64,000 nucleotides of DNA from Planctomycetota bacterium (GTDB taxonomy: Bacteria; Planctomycetota; Phycisphaerae; Phycisphaerales; UBA1924). The DNA is taken from positions 30,817-94,816 of the forward strand of contig JANRJM010000007.1 of the NCBI GenBank assembly GCA_033763975.1, written 5' to 3'. Position numbers and translations under genes: made by a program. The notes below the pieces were generated by a model. That model was not told where the DNA came from and did no database searches. It saw only the letters and a program-made list of their open reading frames with translations. Positions 55,730 to 64,000 of the stretch are shown here, piece by piece. Numbering within the stretch: the stretch's first letter is position 1; every line of letters begins with the position of its first letter.

Positions 55730-56464
55730 TCAGCCGAGTTCGACGGACCAGTAGGCGTTGTCGAGGAACGCCTTCCAGCTCTGGTACTTCTCGTTGCCCA
55801 GGCGGATGGAGATCAGCGGGTTGCGCTTGGGGCGCAGCGGCGGGCGGATGAGTCGCATGCCGGCCTGGTCGGGCGTGCGCCCGCCCTTGCGCGCGTTGCA
55901 CTTGATGCACGAGCAGACGAGGTTCTCCCACGAGTCCCCGCCGCCCTGCGAGCGCGGTGTGACGTGGTCCAGCGAGAGGTCGCTGGTGGGGAAGATCTTG
56001 CCGCAGTACTGGCAGCGGTTGCGGTCGCGCGCGAAGAGGTTGCGCCGGTTCAGCTTGACGATCTGGGCCGGCAGTCGGTCGTAGCCGAGCAGGCGGATGA
56101 CCTTGGGCACGGCGACCTCGAAGCGTACGGTGCGGACCCAGTCGTACTTTTCCGGTTCGAAGGTCTTCTGCAGTTCGGCGAGTTCGGCCCAGGTGGCGAA
56201 CGAGTAGTTCACCCAGCGCCCGTCGTCGACGTGGATGACCTCCGCGATTTCGCGGCAGAGCAGGCTGAAGGCTCGGCGCGCGGAGACGACGCGGACGGCG
56301 ACGTACGCGCGGTTGAGGACGAGGACTTTGGCGTCGAGGGCGGTGGGCCCGCCGAAGGCCGGGACGTAGAGCCCGCCGTCACAATCATCGGGGTCGGACA
56401 GCAGGCCCGCGTCGTCGAGTGCGGGTTCGCGATGCGCGGAGTTGCGGCCTCGCGGGGTGCTCAT
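55730..56464 (-). CDS. HNH endonuclease family protein
   Basis: 244 aa. The HNH domain spans about residues 145-200: [48 protein letters not shown]. It has two CxxC zinc pairs, DH and N...H/K positions. The N-terminal region ([20 protein letters not shown]) is shared with a widespread group of stand-alone chromosomal HNH proteins. No restriction or phage genes nearby, so the role is unclear. ATG 56464 chosen; the frame stays open farther upstream without homology. Confidence 0.9.
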   Translation of the reverse strand: MSTPRGRNSAHREPALDDAGLLSDPDDCDGGLYVPAFGGPTALDAKVLVLNRAYVAVRVVSARRAFSLLCREIAEVIHVDDGRWVNYSFATWAELAELQKTFEPEKYDWVRTVRFEVAVPKVIRLLGYDRLPAQIVKLNRRNLFARDRNRCQYCGKIFPTSDLSLDHVTPRSQGGGDSWENLVCSCIKCNARKGGRTPDQAGMRLIRPPLRPKRNPLISIRLGNEKYQSWKAFLDNAYWSVELG

Positions 56465-56637
56465 GAACCAATAGGCCGCGCCCTTTCGGGCCCGGACGGG
56501 GCTGCCGAATGGAAGGGTATACGCCAGCCGTTCGGGGGTCCACGCGTCGGGGACACAAGGGGTAGGCGCTGACGGAATCTTGACAGAGAATCGGCCGAGC
56601 CGCCCAAGGCGGTGAGCCGGGGGGGCGGGGAGTGCGG

Positions 56638-58242
56638 TCAGTGCCGGAAGTGGCGTGTGCCGGTGTGGAGGCAGGTGACGCCGCGGCTGGTGCAGAGGGC
56701 GATGGTGTCGGCGTCGCGCTTGGAGCCGCCGGGGTGGACGAGCGTGGTGACGCCGGCGTCGATGAGCAGGCGCGGGCCGTCGTCGAAGGGGAAGAAGGCG
56801 TCGCCGACGGCGATGGCGCCGCGGGCGAGGTCGCCGGCCTTGGCGAGGGCGAGGCGGCAGGCGGACACGCGGTCGACCTGGCCGGAACCGACGCCGAACA
56901 GGCGCGTCACGCCGGGGCGGGCAGGGTCCGGCCCGCCGACGACGATGGCGTTGGACGTGACCGAGCGGCACAGGACTTCGAGCAGGGCGGCGGCGGCGAG
57001 GCGCGCGGCGTCGAGCTTCGGGCCGGCCTTGAGCTCCCAGCGCTCCGGCACGGCGGGCGAGAGGTCGCGGTCCTGCACAAGCATGCCGCCCGGGACCGAG
57101 CGGTAGTCGAGCTTGCGGGCGCTGGACGCGGCCTTGTCGCCGACGGCGAGCAGGCGCACGTTCGCCCAGCGCTCGCGAAGGACGTCAAGGGCGGCGTCGT
57201 CGAACGCGGGGGCGATGACGACCTCAAAGAAGTGCGACTCGCGGGCGATGACGCGGGCGGCGGCGGCGTCGACGCTCGAGGAGACGGCGAGGATCCCGCC
57301 GTAGGCCGCGACCGGGTCGCCGGCGATGGCGGCGTCGACGGCGGGCTCCAGCGCGCTCGCGACGGCCCCGCCGCACGGGTTGGTGTGCTTGACGACGACC
57401 GCTGCGTGCTGCCGCTCGCGGTCGATGATGCGGGCGAGGGCCTTGACGGCTTCGAGGGCGGCGGCGGCGTCGTTGATGTTGTTGTACGAGAGGTGCTTGC
57501 CGTGCAACTGCTGGGCGTTGACGACCGACTGCCCGGTGGAGGCGGGGTCGCGGTAGAGGGCGGCCTGTTGGTGCGGGTTCTCGCCGTAGCGGAGTTGGTC
57601 GACCAGCGTGTAGCGCAGATCGAGCACCTGGGGGAAGGCGCCCTGGCGACGGCCGAGGAACGAGGCGATGGCGGCGTCGTACTCGGCGGTGCGGGCGAAG
57701 GCGGCGGCGGCGAGCTGGGCCCGGGTCTCGGGCGTGGTGCTCCCGCCGTGCGCGTCCATCTCCTGGATCACTCGGTCGTAATCGCGGGGCGAGGTGACAA
57801 CGGTGACGAAGCGGGCGTTCTTGGCGGCGGCGCGGAGCATGGCCGGCCCGCCGACGTCGATGTTCTCGATCGCGTCGGCCATCGACACGTTCGGGTCGGC
57901 GACCGTGCGCTGAAACGGGTACAGGTTGATGCAGACCAGGTCGATGGGCTCGAAGCGGTGCTGCTTGAGGAAGGCGGTGTGCTCGGCGCGGTCGCGCAGG
58001 GCGAGCAGGCCCGCGTGCACGGCTGGGTGCAGGGTCTTGACGCGCCCGTCGAGGCCTTCGGGAAAGCCGGTGACGGTCTCGACGGGGACGACGGGCACGC
58101 CGGCGGCGGCGAGGGCCTTGGCCGTGCCGCCCGTGGAGATGATGGTCACGCCTCGGGCCGCCAGCGCCTGCGCGAAGGGCACGAGGTCGGCTTTATCGCT
58201 GACCGAGAGCAGCGCGCGGCGGATGGGGGTGGGCGGGGTCAT
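56638..58242 (-). CDS. purH: Bifunctional AICAR transformylase / IMP cyclohydrolase
   Basis: 534 aa. The N-terminal MGS-like cyclohydrolase domain has [29 protein letters not shown] and [16 protein letters not shown]; the transformylase domain has [29 protein letters not shown] and [12 protein letters not shown], and the end GTRHFRH is conserved. It carries out the last two steps of IMP synthesis in the cytoplasm. It follows the propeller lipoprotein gene by 8 bp in transcription order. Confidence 0.97.
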   Translation of the reverse strand: MTPPTPIRRALLSVSDKADLVPFAQALAARGVTIISTGGTAKALAAAGVPVVPVETVTGFPEGLDGRVKTLHPAVHAGLLALRDRAEHTAFLKQHRFEPIDLVCINLYPFQRTVADPNVSMADAIENIDVGGPAMLRAAAKNARFVTVVTSPRDYDRVIQEMDAHGGSTTPETRAQLAAAAFARTAEYDAAIASFLGRRQGAFPQVLDLRYTLVDQLRYGENPHQQAALYRDPASTGQSVVNAQQLHGKHLSYNNINDAAAALEAVKALARIIDRERQHAAVVVKHTNPCGGAVASALEPAVDAAIAGDPVAAYGGILAVSSSVDAAAARVIARESHFFEVVIAPAFDDAALDVLRERWANVRLLAVGDKAASSARKLDYRSVPGGMLVQDRDLSPAVPERWELKAGPKLDAARLAAAALLEVLCRSVTSNAIVVGGPDPARPGVTRLFGVGSGQVDRVSACRLALAKAGDLARGAIAVGDAFFPFDDGPRLLIDAGVTTLVHPGGSKRDADTIALCTSRGVTCLHTGTRHFRH

Positions 58243-58250
58243 GGCGGCAC

Positions 58251-59477
58251 TCAGCGGGGCGTCAGCCGGGTGATCACGCCCTGCGGGCTGACGGCGTAGA
58301 CCGGGCTGTCCTTTGGGCTTTCGGCGACGAGCATGGAGATCGAGCGCAGTTCGACGGTGTCGATGGTGCGCCCGTTCTTGGGGTCGAGCGTGACGGCCTT
58401 GGCCGCGCCGGCGGCGTCGGTCGCGCCGGCGAAGACGACCAGGCGGTTGTTGCGGAGCGCAACGGCGACGCCGTCAACGGTGTCGTTCTGCCATAGGATC
58501 TTGCCGGTCGTGGGGTCGAAGGCGGAGAACCCGCCGGACTCGCCCAGGTCGACGTACAGGCGCCCGTCGATAAACGCGGGGGCCTGGCGGAGCGGGGCGT
58601 TGGTGCGGTGACGCCAGAGGATCTGCCCGCCGGAGCGGGTGACGGCGTACAGCGAGTGGTCGAGGCTGGCGATGAACGCGAGCGTGTCGCTGGTGGCGAT
58701 GGGGGCGCCGGGCCCGGCGAACATCTTGCTGCGCCCGAGCCCGCGCCCGGTGAGCGCGTCGAGCACGACGATGTCGCCGGCCTGCGAGGCGAAGATGGTC
58801 TCAGGCCCCTGAGCGAAGACGACGGGGTCGACATCGACCGCGCCCGTCAGGCCCGAGCCCCAGACCTGGAACCCGGTGCTGGCCAGGAGGCCGACCAGGT
58901 GCCCGTTGGAGGCGCCGTACGCGAGGGCGTCGCCGACCAGCGCGGTGCGCGTGCTGGCGACTTCGGGCAGGCGGTGCTTGGTGCGGAGGGTGCCGGTGTC
59001 GGCGTCGTAGATGAAGACTTCGGTTTCGCTGGGGAGGATGATGGCGGCGCCGCGGCTGCCTTCGGAGCCGCCCTGGCGGACCGGGGCGAAGAACCGCGTG
59101 AGCGGGCCGGCGGCCTGGTCGGACCAGCGCTGCGCGCCGGAGCGGGCTTCGAGGACGGTGAACACGCCCTCGGTGTCGGTGACGCACAGGGCGTCGCCGA
59201 GGACCTGCACCGACTCGACGGTGCCGCCGGGGAGCATGGTCGGGAAGCCGCGCCACTCGACGCGGTAGCCGAGGGTGCTGAACTCATCGGCCTGCATGGG
59301 CACGGAGGCGGCCCGCTCGTCGAGCGTCATGGTGCGCGGACCGTCGGACTCGCACCCGCCGAGCCCGCCGCCCACCGCCGCGAGCGCTGCCAGCAAAGAC
59401 GCGGCCGCGAACAGGCGGGGCCGGGCGGACGCCGAGCGGGCGGGCGAGGCATGAACGGGGGCAAGCGGTCGGGTCAT
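58251..59477 (-). CDS. PQQ-like beta-propeller lipoprotein (BamB-like)
   Basis: 408 aa. Lipoprotein signal ending GGGLGGC. The mature part has PQQ-like propeller blades: ALCVTDTEGVFTVLEARSGA, TEVFIYDADTGTLRTKH, GHLVGLLASTGFQVWGSG, HSLYAVTRSGGQILWRHR and GFSAFDPTTGKILWQND. BamB proteins look alike, but no bam genes are adjacent and no quinoprotein catalytic residues are seen. Likely a periplasmic scaffold. ATG 59477 chosen at the start of the signal. Confidence 0.88.
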   Translation of the reverse strand: MTRPLAPVHASPARSASARPRLFAAASLLAALAAVGGGLGGCESDGPRTMTLDERAASVPMQADEFSTLGYRVEWRGFPTMLPGGTVESVQVLGDALCVTDTEGVFTVLEARSGAQRWSDQAAGPLTRFFAPVRQGGSEGSRGAAIILPSETEVFIYDADTGTLRTKHRLPEVASTRTALVGDALAYGASNGHLVGLLASTGFQVWGSGLTGAVDVDPVVFAQGPETIFASQAGDIVVLDALTGRGLGRSKMFAGPGAPIATSDTLAFIASLDHSLYAVTRSGGQILWRHRTNAPLRQAPAFIDGRLYVDLGESGGFSAFDPTTGKILWQNDTVDGVAVALRNNRLVVFAGATDAAGAAKAVTLDPKNGRTIDTVELRSISMLVAESPKDSPVYAVSPQGVITRLTPR

Positions 59478-59783
59478 GGTCGGTCCTGTCCGGTCGCGCC
59501 GGGTCGGGGTTTGGGAAGGTGGGAAGGGCAGTATCCAAGCCGACCGCCCCGGGGTCAAGGCGCGGCGGGCTTGGCGGCGGTGGGCGGGGGGGCGGGGGGC
59601 GGGAGGCGGGAAGAGGGATTGAACGCGAAGGCGCGAAGGGCGCGAAGGTGGGGGGCGGAAGCGGGAGGCGGGAAGCGGGAGGCGGGAAACGGGATCCCAC
59701 TGGTGCCCGGTGCCTGGTGCCCGGTGCCTCTGTGTTTCCGGCTGGTGCCCGGTGCCTCCGTATCTCCGGCTAGTGCCCAGTGC
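59478..59783. repeat. Intergenic repeat region: GGGAGGC-type tract and 7-bp arrays
   Basis: 59570-59692 is G-rich with GCGGGAG/GCGGGAA words repeated. From 59699 to 59799 come copies of GTGCCCG, GTGCCTG, GTGCCCA and GTGCCTA, arranged in three blocks separated by the related spacers TGTGTTTCCGGC and CGTATCTCCGGC, so there is also a longer period. No gene supported. The last block runs 16 bp into the 3' end of the next gene. Confidence 0.85.
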
Positions 59784-60521
59784 CTAGTGCCCAGTGCCTT
59801 CATTCACCAACGTACTCGTCGAGTTGAACGACAGGATCACGCGGTCTTTCGCGCCCTTGTACGGCAGCCCGCTGTGCAGCAGATACGCGGGGAAGAGCAC
59901 CAGCGTTCCCGGCAATGGCGGGACGTCGAGGTGGCCTTGCCCGAGGTAGTGGTTGCCGTAGTCGGAGTGGTTGCCGCCGAAGGGCCGCGGCGTGTAGAAG
60001 CGGTTGACGCCGTTGGGCGCGTGGTCGCGTGGGTTCTCCGGCACGTCGGAAATCTGGAGGTAGTACACGCCGCACCAGGAGCACCCGCCGTGGTAGTGCG
60101 CGTCGTGGAAGCCGGAGTTGTTGGTGATGTGGAACCAACTGTCGGAGAACGTGACCTTGATCCGGTTGGGATCGACCTCGCGCCCGTTGACATGCCAAAC
60201 GGCCCGCTTCACGCTCGACTCGATGAACGCGATCAGCCGTCGCAGCCCTTCGTGCGTGGTCTTCTCGAACAGATCGAACTTGCTTTCGAACAGCCCGTCC
60301 TTGGACTTCATGCTCGGGGCGATATCGCTGGCGATGTTCTTGGTCTCGCCGGCCTTGATGTCGTAGAGATGCTGGATGATGCCGGCCGCGTCGCGCTCGT
60401 GGTCGCGGTAGCGGCGCGAGAAGATGGTCGTGGGCCAGTACGTCCGCGGCGTGAGCTCGAACTCGTTGAGCGCGGACCCGGGGGGCGGCATGACGGGAGT
60501 TGGGGAGCCGGCGGTGTGCAT
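59784..60521 (-). CDS. Putative 2OG-Fe(II) oxygenase
   Basis: 245 aa. FHDAHYHGGCSWCGVYYLQI and LVLFPAYLLHSGLPYKGAKD with RVILSFNSTS are the jelly-roll blocks of the TIGR02466-type putative 2OG-Fe(II) oxygenases (iron His residues and a C-terminal Arg). Substrate unknown. The final residues EGTGH and the TAG stop are encoded by a 7-bp repeat array, so the natural C terminus was replaced. Upstream of ATG 60521 lies a different 7-bp array and no ribosome site. Confidence 0.78.
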   Translation of the reverse strand: MHTAGSPTPVMPPPGSALNEFELTPRTYWPTTIFSRRYRDHERDAAGIIQHLYDIKAGETKNIASDIAPSMKSKDGLFESKFDLFEKTTHEGLRRLIAFIESSVKRAVWHVNGREVDPNRIKVTFSDSWFHITNNSGFHDAHYHGGCSWCGVYYLQISDVPENPRDHAPNGVNRFYTPRPFGGNHSDYGNHYLGQGHLDVPPLPGTLVLFPAYLLHSGLPYKGAKDRVILSFNSTSTLVNEGTGH

Positions 60522-60530
60522 GGGGAGATC

Positions 60531-60561
60531 GGGATTCGGGATTCGGGAAACGGGATTCGGG
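60531..60561. repeat. 7-bp array GGGATTC upstream of the oxygenase gene
   Basis: GGGATTC, GGGATTC, GGGAAAC, GGGATTC, GGG. It begins 9 bp before the start codon of the minus-strand gene, where the ribosome-binding site should be. Confidence 0.85.
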
Positions 60562-60730
60562 CGGCGGCGGGTGTCACTCCGCTCTGCGGCGTGACAGACG
60601 TATCAGCGCCGAAACCCAGCGTACCGCAAGCCAGCCGTTCTGCCCGCCGCCCAGGCCGCGACGTCACCGACTTTGCAAGATCTTCACTCACGGCAACGCC
60701 AACCATCAGACAAGTTCCCCCCACCCGCTG

Positions 60731-60815
60731 CTTGGTGCCCGGTGCCTAGTGCCTAGTGCCTGACTGCCCCGCCTCCCTCCGCCTGAGGCCCAATACCTAG
60801 TGCCCAGTGCCTTAG
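60731..60815. repeat. 7-bp array GTGCCTA in the divergent intergenic region
   Basis: GTGCCCG, GTGCCTA, GTGCCTA, GTGCC, then after about 40 bp a second block CCTAGTGCCCAGTGCC. Same word family as at 42073, 52124 and 59699. The 60562-61258 region has no supported gene; long open frames through it are created by the repeats. Confidence 0.85.
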
Positions 60816-60923
60816 TTCTGTTCGGGAGGGGCGGTGGGGGAGTGGGTGGGCAAGGGTGCAGAACCCGAACACGCCACGTCCGGAGAAGGGCCGATGACGG
60901 CTTCCGCGCGTGTGATGGCGGCG

Positions 60924-60950
60924 CAAAAACTGCCCTGCGGCAGAGTTTTT
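60924..60950. terminator. Terminator-like hairpin with A5 and T5 flanks
   Basis: AAAAA-CTGCC-CTGC-GGCAG-AG-TTTTT: a 5-bp GC stem flanked by A and T runs, giving terminator form in both directions. It lies between divergent genes, so no obvious gene ends here. A second inverted repeat AGTTTTTGTG/CACAAAAACT (60944-60965) overlaps the first 21-bp repeat copy. Confidence 0.5.
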
Positions 60951-60952
60951 GT

Positions 60953-61111
60953 GGGCACAAAAACTCCGGCGCTGGGCACAAAAGCTCCTGCGCTGGGCAC
61001 AAAAACTTCTGCGCTGGGCACAAAATATCCTGCGCTGGGCACGAGAGCTCCTGCGCTGGGCACAAAATGTTCCGCGCTGGGCACAAAAGCTCCCGCGCTG
61101 GGCACAGCAGG
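60953..61111 (+). repeat. 21-bp tandem repeat, seven copies plus a partial
   Basis: Units of exactly 21 bp start at 60953, 60974, 60995, 61016, 61037, 61058 and 61079, then a partial at 61100. The first six bases GGGCAC and the last five GCGCT are nearly constant, while the middle (AAAAGCTCCT) varies. It lies upstream of ribE. No spacers, so it is not CRISPR. All frames stay open through it, creating false heptapeptide ORFs. Confidence 0.95.
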
Positions 61112-61258
61112 AACAAAGATGGTCGCATCAGGACCGGCGGCGGGCCAAGCGCGAGATCACGCCGTGCGTCCCACCTTCCCCCCCCGCCCCGCGCTCCCCA
61201 TCCCCCATCCCCCATCCCCCCCTCCCCCCGTGCCCTCCGCTCATCGATACCCTCGCCC

Positions 61259-61966
61259 ATGTTCACCGGTCTTGTGCAGGCGGTCGGGCGGGTTGCGGAG
61301 CTTGCGCCGTCGCGCGCGGAAGGCGTTCGAAGTGGGGGGAACGGTGGGGGGGGTGGGGGGGGTGGGGGGGGTTGGGCCGGGCAGGCCGGGATGCTGCGGC
61401 TGACGGTTGACGTTGGCGACTGGGCCCACGGGCCTTCGATCCGTGCCGGCGACAGCATCAGCATCAACGGGTGCTGCCTGACGGCGGTTGCGGACGCGGG
61501 CGTGGACGGCGGCGTGTGCACGGTCGGGTTCGACGCCGTCGCCGAGACGCTCGCGAAGACGACGCTCGGTGCGCTGCGTGTCGGCGATCCGGTCAATCTC
61601 GAGCACGCGGCGACCGCGAGCACGTTCCTCGGCGGGCACATCGTGCAGGGGCACGTTGACGGTGTCGGACGCGTGACGCGCGTGCAGGCCACGGACGATT
61701 GGCGTGTGTGGTTCGAGGTGCCGGCGGCCCTCGCGGAGTATCTGGCGCCGAAGGGGAGCGTGTGCGTCGACGGCGTGTCGCTGACGATCGCGGAGGTCAC
61801 GATGGCGGCGGGCCAGGCGACCGGGTTCGGCGTGGCCCTGATCCCGACGACGCTGGACAGGACGACGCTGCGCCGGCTGGCCGTCGGCGACGGCGTGAAC
61901 CTGGAGATGGACATCATCTCGAAGCAGGTTGTGTTCTGGCTGAAGGCCCGCGAGAGCCGAAGATAA
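61259..61966 (+). CDS. ribE: Riboflavin synthase, alpha subunit
   Basis: 235 aa. Start MFTGLVQAVGRVAEL is invariant in the family; two lumazine-binding repeats follow, with SISINGCCLTAVA, NLEHAATASTFLGGHIVQGH in the first and SVCVDGVSLTIAEV, VNLEMDIISKQV in the second. It dismutates two dimethylribityllumazines to riboflavin. An insertion after residue 23 is a run of ten Gly, encoded by T-separated G8 tracts (61345-61371), not part of the family. A C-rich tract precedes the start, and no ribosome site is clear. Confidence 0.93.
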   Translation: MFTGLVQAVGRVAELAPSRAEGVRSGGNGGGGGGGGGGWAGQAGMLRLTVDVGDWAHGPSIRAGDSISINGCCLTAVADAGVDGGVCTVGFDAVAETLAKTTLGALRVGDPVNLEHAATASTFLGGHIVQGHVDGVGRVTRVQATDDWRVWFEVPAALAEYLAPKGSVCVDGVSLTIAEVTMAAGQATGFGVALIPTTLDRTTLRRLAVGDGVNLEMDIISKQVVFWLKARESRR

Positions 61967-61972
61967 CCGGCC

Positions 61973-62608
61973 GTGACTGTGCCCGCGTCGCCAATCTCGT
62001 CCCGCGTGTCGGCGTCGCCGACCAGTGCGCAGCCCGCAGGTGGCGGCGGGGGCGGGGGCGGGGGTGGGGGGGGGCGACGCGTGCTGGGGATTGATCCCGG
62101 GCTGCGCTTGACGGGGTACGCGGTGCTGGAGATTCCGCGCGGCGGGGGTGCTGGTGCGGGTGGGGGGTCGCGGCGTGGGCGGGCGGGTGGGGGTGCCGGG
62201 GCCGAGGCGACGCTGGTTGAGGCGGGCGTGATTCGCCTGGTGCAAGGCCGCTCGGTGGCGCGGCGGCTGGTCGAACTGGACGCCGACCTCCGCGACATCA
62301 TCGAGCGGACCGCGCCGCATGTCGGCGCGGTGGAGAAGTTGTACGCGCATTACAAGCACCCGCTGACGGGCGTGATCATGGGGCACGCGCGCGGCGTGGT
62401 GCTGCTGAACATTCAGCGGGCCGGGATGGACGTGGTCGAACTGGGGGCGACGGAAGTGAAGAAATCGCTCACGGGCAACGGGCACGCGAGCAAGGCGCAA
62501 ATGCAGTCGGCCGTGCAGGCGCAGTTGGGCATGGCCGCCCCGCCCAGCCCGCCGGACATTGCGGATGCGATTGCCATTGCGCTGTGCTGCCTGCGGCGGC
62601 TGGGGTGA
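61973..62608 (+). CDS. ruvC: Holliday junction resolvase RuvC
   Basis: 211 aa from GTG 61973, 6 bp after ribE. RNase H-fold core: RRVLGIDPGLRLTGYAV (first Asp), AVEKLYAHYKHPLTGVIMGH (Glu), GATEVKKSLTGNGHASKAQM and PPDIADAIAIALCC (final Asp pair). Two Gly-rich segments are unusual: a run of twelve Gly before the core and a GGGAGAGGGS...GGGAGA loop after the first strands. RuvC cuts Holliday junctions with RuvAB. Confidence 0.92.
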   Translation: MTVPASPISSRVSASPTSAQPAGGGGGGGGGGGGRRVLGIDPGLRLTGYAVLEIPRGGGAGAGGGSRRGRAGGGAGAEATLVEAGVIRLVQGRSVARRLVELDADLRDIIERTAPHVGAVEKLYAHYKHPLTGVIMGHARGVVLLNIQRAGMDVVELGATEVKKSLTGNGHASKAQMQSAVQAQLGMAAPPSPPDIADAIAIALCCLRRLG

Positions 62609-62748
62609 AGCGGTGTCCGGGATTTCCTGACTTTTTCCGGCGCCGGCGCGGATTCATGAGATCTTGACACAATCGCGCGGGTGTCTTCGGCGTTGTGTGG
62701 TATGTTCCTCTTGGGAAGAGGCTGGTCGACGCCAAGAGAGGATCGACC

Positions 62749-64000
62749 ATGCTGTCGCGATTGTCACGTGTTGCACTTGCCGGAATCGTGCTGGCGGCCT
62801 GCGGGTCTGCCGCATTTGCCCAACCCACCAACGTCCGCGCCTGGTACGCCCAGGGGCAGGTGTTCGTCGTCTGGGAGCGTCCGGCCCCGCCGGCGAACTC
62901 GACCGACACGGTCGAGATCTACGCCTCGCCCGCGGCCCAGGTGAACGTCGCCAACATGGACCGGGTCGGGCGGCTGTTCTTCCCCGAGTACACCGGGGCT
63001 CGGCTGCAGCAGCTCAACCCGGCGGCCCGCTTGCAGGTGCCGACGCCCGCGGGCGGAACGTACCGGCTAGCCGCGAATGAGGGCGTGTTCGCCTACACGC
63101 CGCGGGCCGCGGGCAACCTGTTCTTCGCGGTGGTGGACACCGGCGGGGCGGTTGTTGCGGCGGCCAACAGCGCGTCGGCCGCGTTCAACTATGACCCGGT
63201 GAACGACCCGGTGCGTCCGCACCCGCAGTTCAACGGGTTCACGCCCGGCGGACAGCCGTACACCGCGCTGGTCGTCTTCGCCGAGGGGCGCGACGACTAC
63301 GACAACGCGCGGCCGGACATTCCCGTCCTCGGCGACGCCGACAAGAACGGCGTGCCGCACGTGTTCACGATCACCGAGCCCGTCGGCGGCGTCGGGGCGG
63401 GGCTGATCCCGTGCGTGCTGGCGCACCACGGCGGCGGGGGCGAGTACGAACTGTTCCGCCCCGGCATCCCGGCCCGCAGCAACGTCTCGCTGGGGCTGAC
63501 GACGGGCATCGTGGTCACGCCGGACGACAGTTACTACGCGATCGTGGGCAATGCGTTGAATCGGTCGAACACGTCGTGGTTCGGGTACACGCCGCAGGCC
63601 GACCCGTTCTTTGTCGGGATGCGCACGAACCCGCCGGCGGGTTCGATCGTGGTGAACTTCACGAGCCGGCGGGTGCACTGGATCATCGACTGGCTGCTGC
63701 GTCCGACCTCGCCGTACACGATCGACCCGTCGCGGATCGCGATGATCGGGCACTCCGGCGGCGGGCGCGGGACGTCGCACCTGGTGCGGCAGCGCCCGGA
63801 ACGGTTCGCGGCGGCGGCGGTGTATACGCCCGCGAGCGATCTGACGATTCCTCCGGCGGCCGCGGGCGGGGGCATGGAGGAAAACTTCCTGCGCGGCGAC
63901 TGGGTGACGCCGCTGGACACCAACCTGCTGAAGACCGACGGCACGCCGTTCGACACGGTGGAGGTCTTCACGATGACCACGCGCCTGTCGTCGACGGAGC
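62749..64000 (+). CDS. Secreted alpha/beta-hydrolase-like protein, 3' partial
   Basis: At least 417 residues; the frame is open to the right edge with no stop. Signal peptide (VALAGIVLAACGSAAFAQ). The N-terminal part (VRAWYAQGQVFVVWERPAPP) looks like a fibronectin-like beta domain. It is followed by a hydrolase-like region: CVLAHHGGGGEYELF may form the oxyanion loop, and IAMIGHSGGGRGTSHLV contains G-x-S-x-G with the nucleophile Ser. ATG 62749 follows GAGAGGA by 6 nt. Possibly an esterase or peptidase; substrate unknown. Confidence 0.85.
   Translation, partial: MLSRLSRVALAGIVLAACGSAAFAQPTNVRAWYAQGQVFVVWERPAPPANSTDTVEIYASPAAQVNVANMDRVGRLFFPEYTGARLQQLNPAARLQVPTPAGGTYRLAANEGVFAYTPRAAGNLFFAVVDTGGAVVAAANSASAAFNYDPVNDPVRPHPQFNGFTPGGQPYTALVVFAEGRDDYDNARPDIPVLGDADKNGVPHVFTITEPVGGVGAGLIPCVLAHHGGGGEYELFRPGIPARSNVSLGLTTGIVVTPDDSYYAIVGNALNRSNTSWFGYTPQADPFFVGMRTNPPAGSIVVNFTSRRVHWIIDWLLRPTSPYTIDPSRIAMIGHSGGGRGTSHLVRQRPERFAAAAVYTPASDLTIPPAAAGGGMEENFLRGDWVTPLDTNLLKTDGTPFDTVEVFTMTTRLSSTE

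Noticed and set aside
55730..56971. Extended 413-aa version of the HNH protein
   Set aside because: The extra N-terminal 170 residues are Arg/Pro-rich, antisense-like and carry no domain; ATG 56464 gives a family-typical length.
60953..61111. Possible CRISPR array
   Set aside because: Units are contiguous with no spacers, 21 bp is too short and no cas genes are present.
60800..61258. An N-terminal extension of ribE with heptapeptide repeats (WAQKLLR or ALGTKAP types)
   Set aside because: The frame is open only because the 21-bp repeats contain no stop; ribE begins at MFTGLVQAVG as in all family members.

Overview
This window is high-GC bacterial DNA and looks like a planctomycete chromosome, most likely Phycisphaerae/Phycisphaerales. 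Three features point there: a membrane protein with the planctomycetal zinc ribbon (CxxCKYDLxGLP...CPECG, 32642-33181), an exported SUMF1-fold protein whose reading frame continues past a stop into a PEP-CTERM-like tail (42670-43776), and a murC-murB-ddl-ftsQ-like cell-wall block. The assignment rests on protein character only; no rRNA is present.

Layout. 1-7 kb: partial ABM-like gene, SnoaL-like protein, then a leftward run arsR - SRPBCC - tetR - RND adaptor - AcrB-type RND pump with two palindromic tetR-type operators. 7-9.7 kb: sulfur/thiol-type genes (TauE/SafE remnant, rhodanese-DUF2892, AhpD-like, a lipoprotein with a DUF442 phosphatase-like domain). 10-23.7 kb: heavy-metal block. It has an intact efflux set (TolC-like lipoprotein, adaptor, HME-RND pump, His-rich lipoprotein) and a copper set (CsoR, CopA). 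Between them lie a DUF4239 fragment, a TolC::CusA deletion fusion and a headless HMA chaperone. 23.7-26.9 kb: a lower-GC insert beside tRNA-Lys, with three coupled phage-like ORFs, a strong hairpin and a three-gene cassette led by a TIGR04255-type protein. 27-30 kb: rpmF-plsX-fabH. 30-38.5 kb: HTH gene, polX, murC-murB-ddl-ftsQ-like, an SDR. 38.7-48 kb: secreted and hypothetical genes, glutamate dehydrogenase, SUMF1-like protein, rpsA. 48-56.5 kb: gyrA, a STAS/ABC/PP2C group, DUF192, gluQ, phhB, HNH nuclease. 56.6-64 kb: purH, PQQ-propeller lipoprotein, putative 2OG oxygenase, a repeat-rich divergent intergenic region, ribE, ruvC and a secreted hydrolase running off the end.

How the genes work together. 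Most clusters are tightly packed, with 4-bp ATGA/GTGA overlaps suggesting translational coupling. Housekeeping operons are conserved, whereas 7-27 kb looks like a metal-resistance and accessory region that has suffered deletions, nonsense mutations and insertions. The most unusual material is that gene wreckage, the TIGR04255 cassette at tRNA-Lys, and a family of 7-bp tandem arrays (GTGCCCA/GTGCCTA) between genes, one of which supplies the stop codon of a neighbouring gene. No complete new defence system was recognised; the TIGR04255 cassette is the best candidate for an undescribed system.
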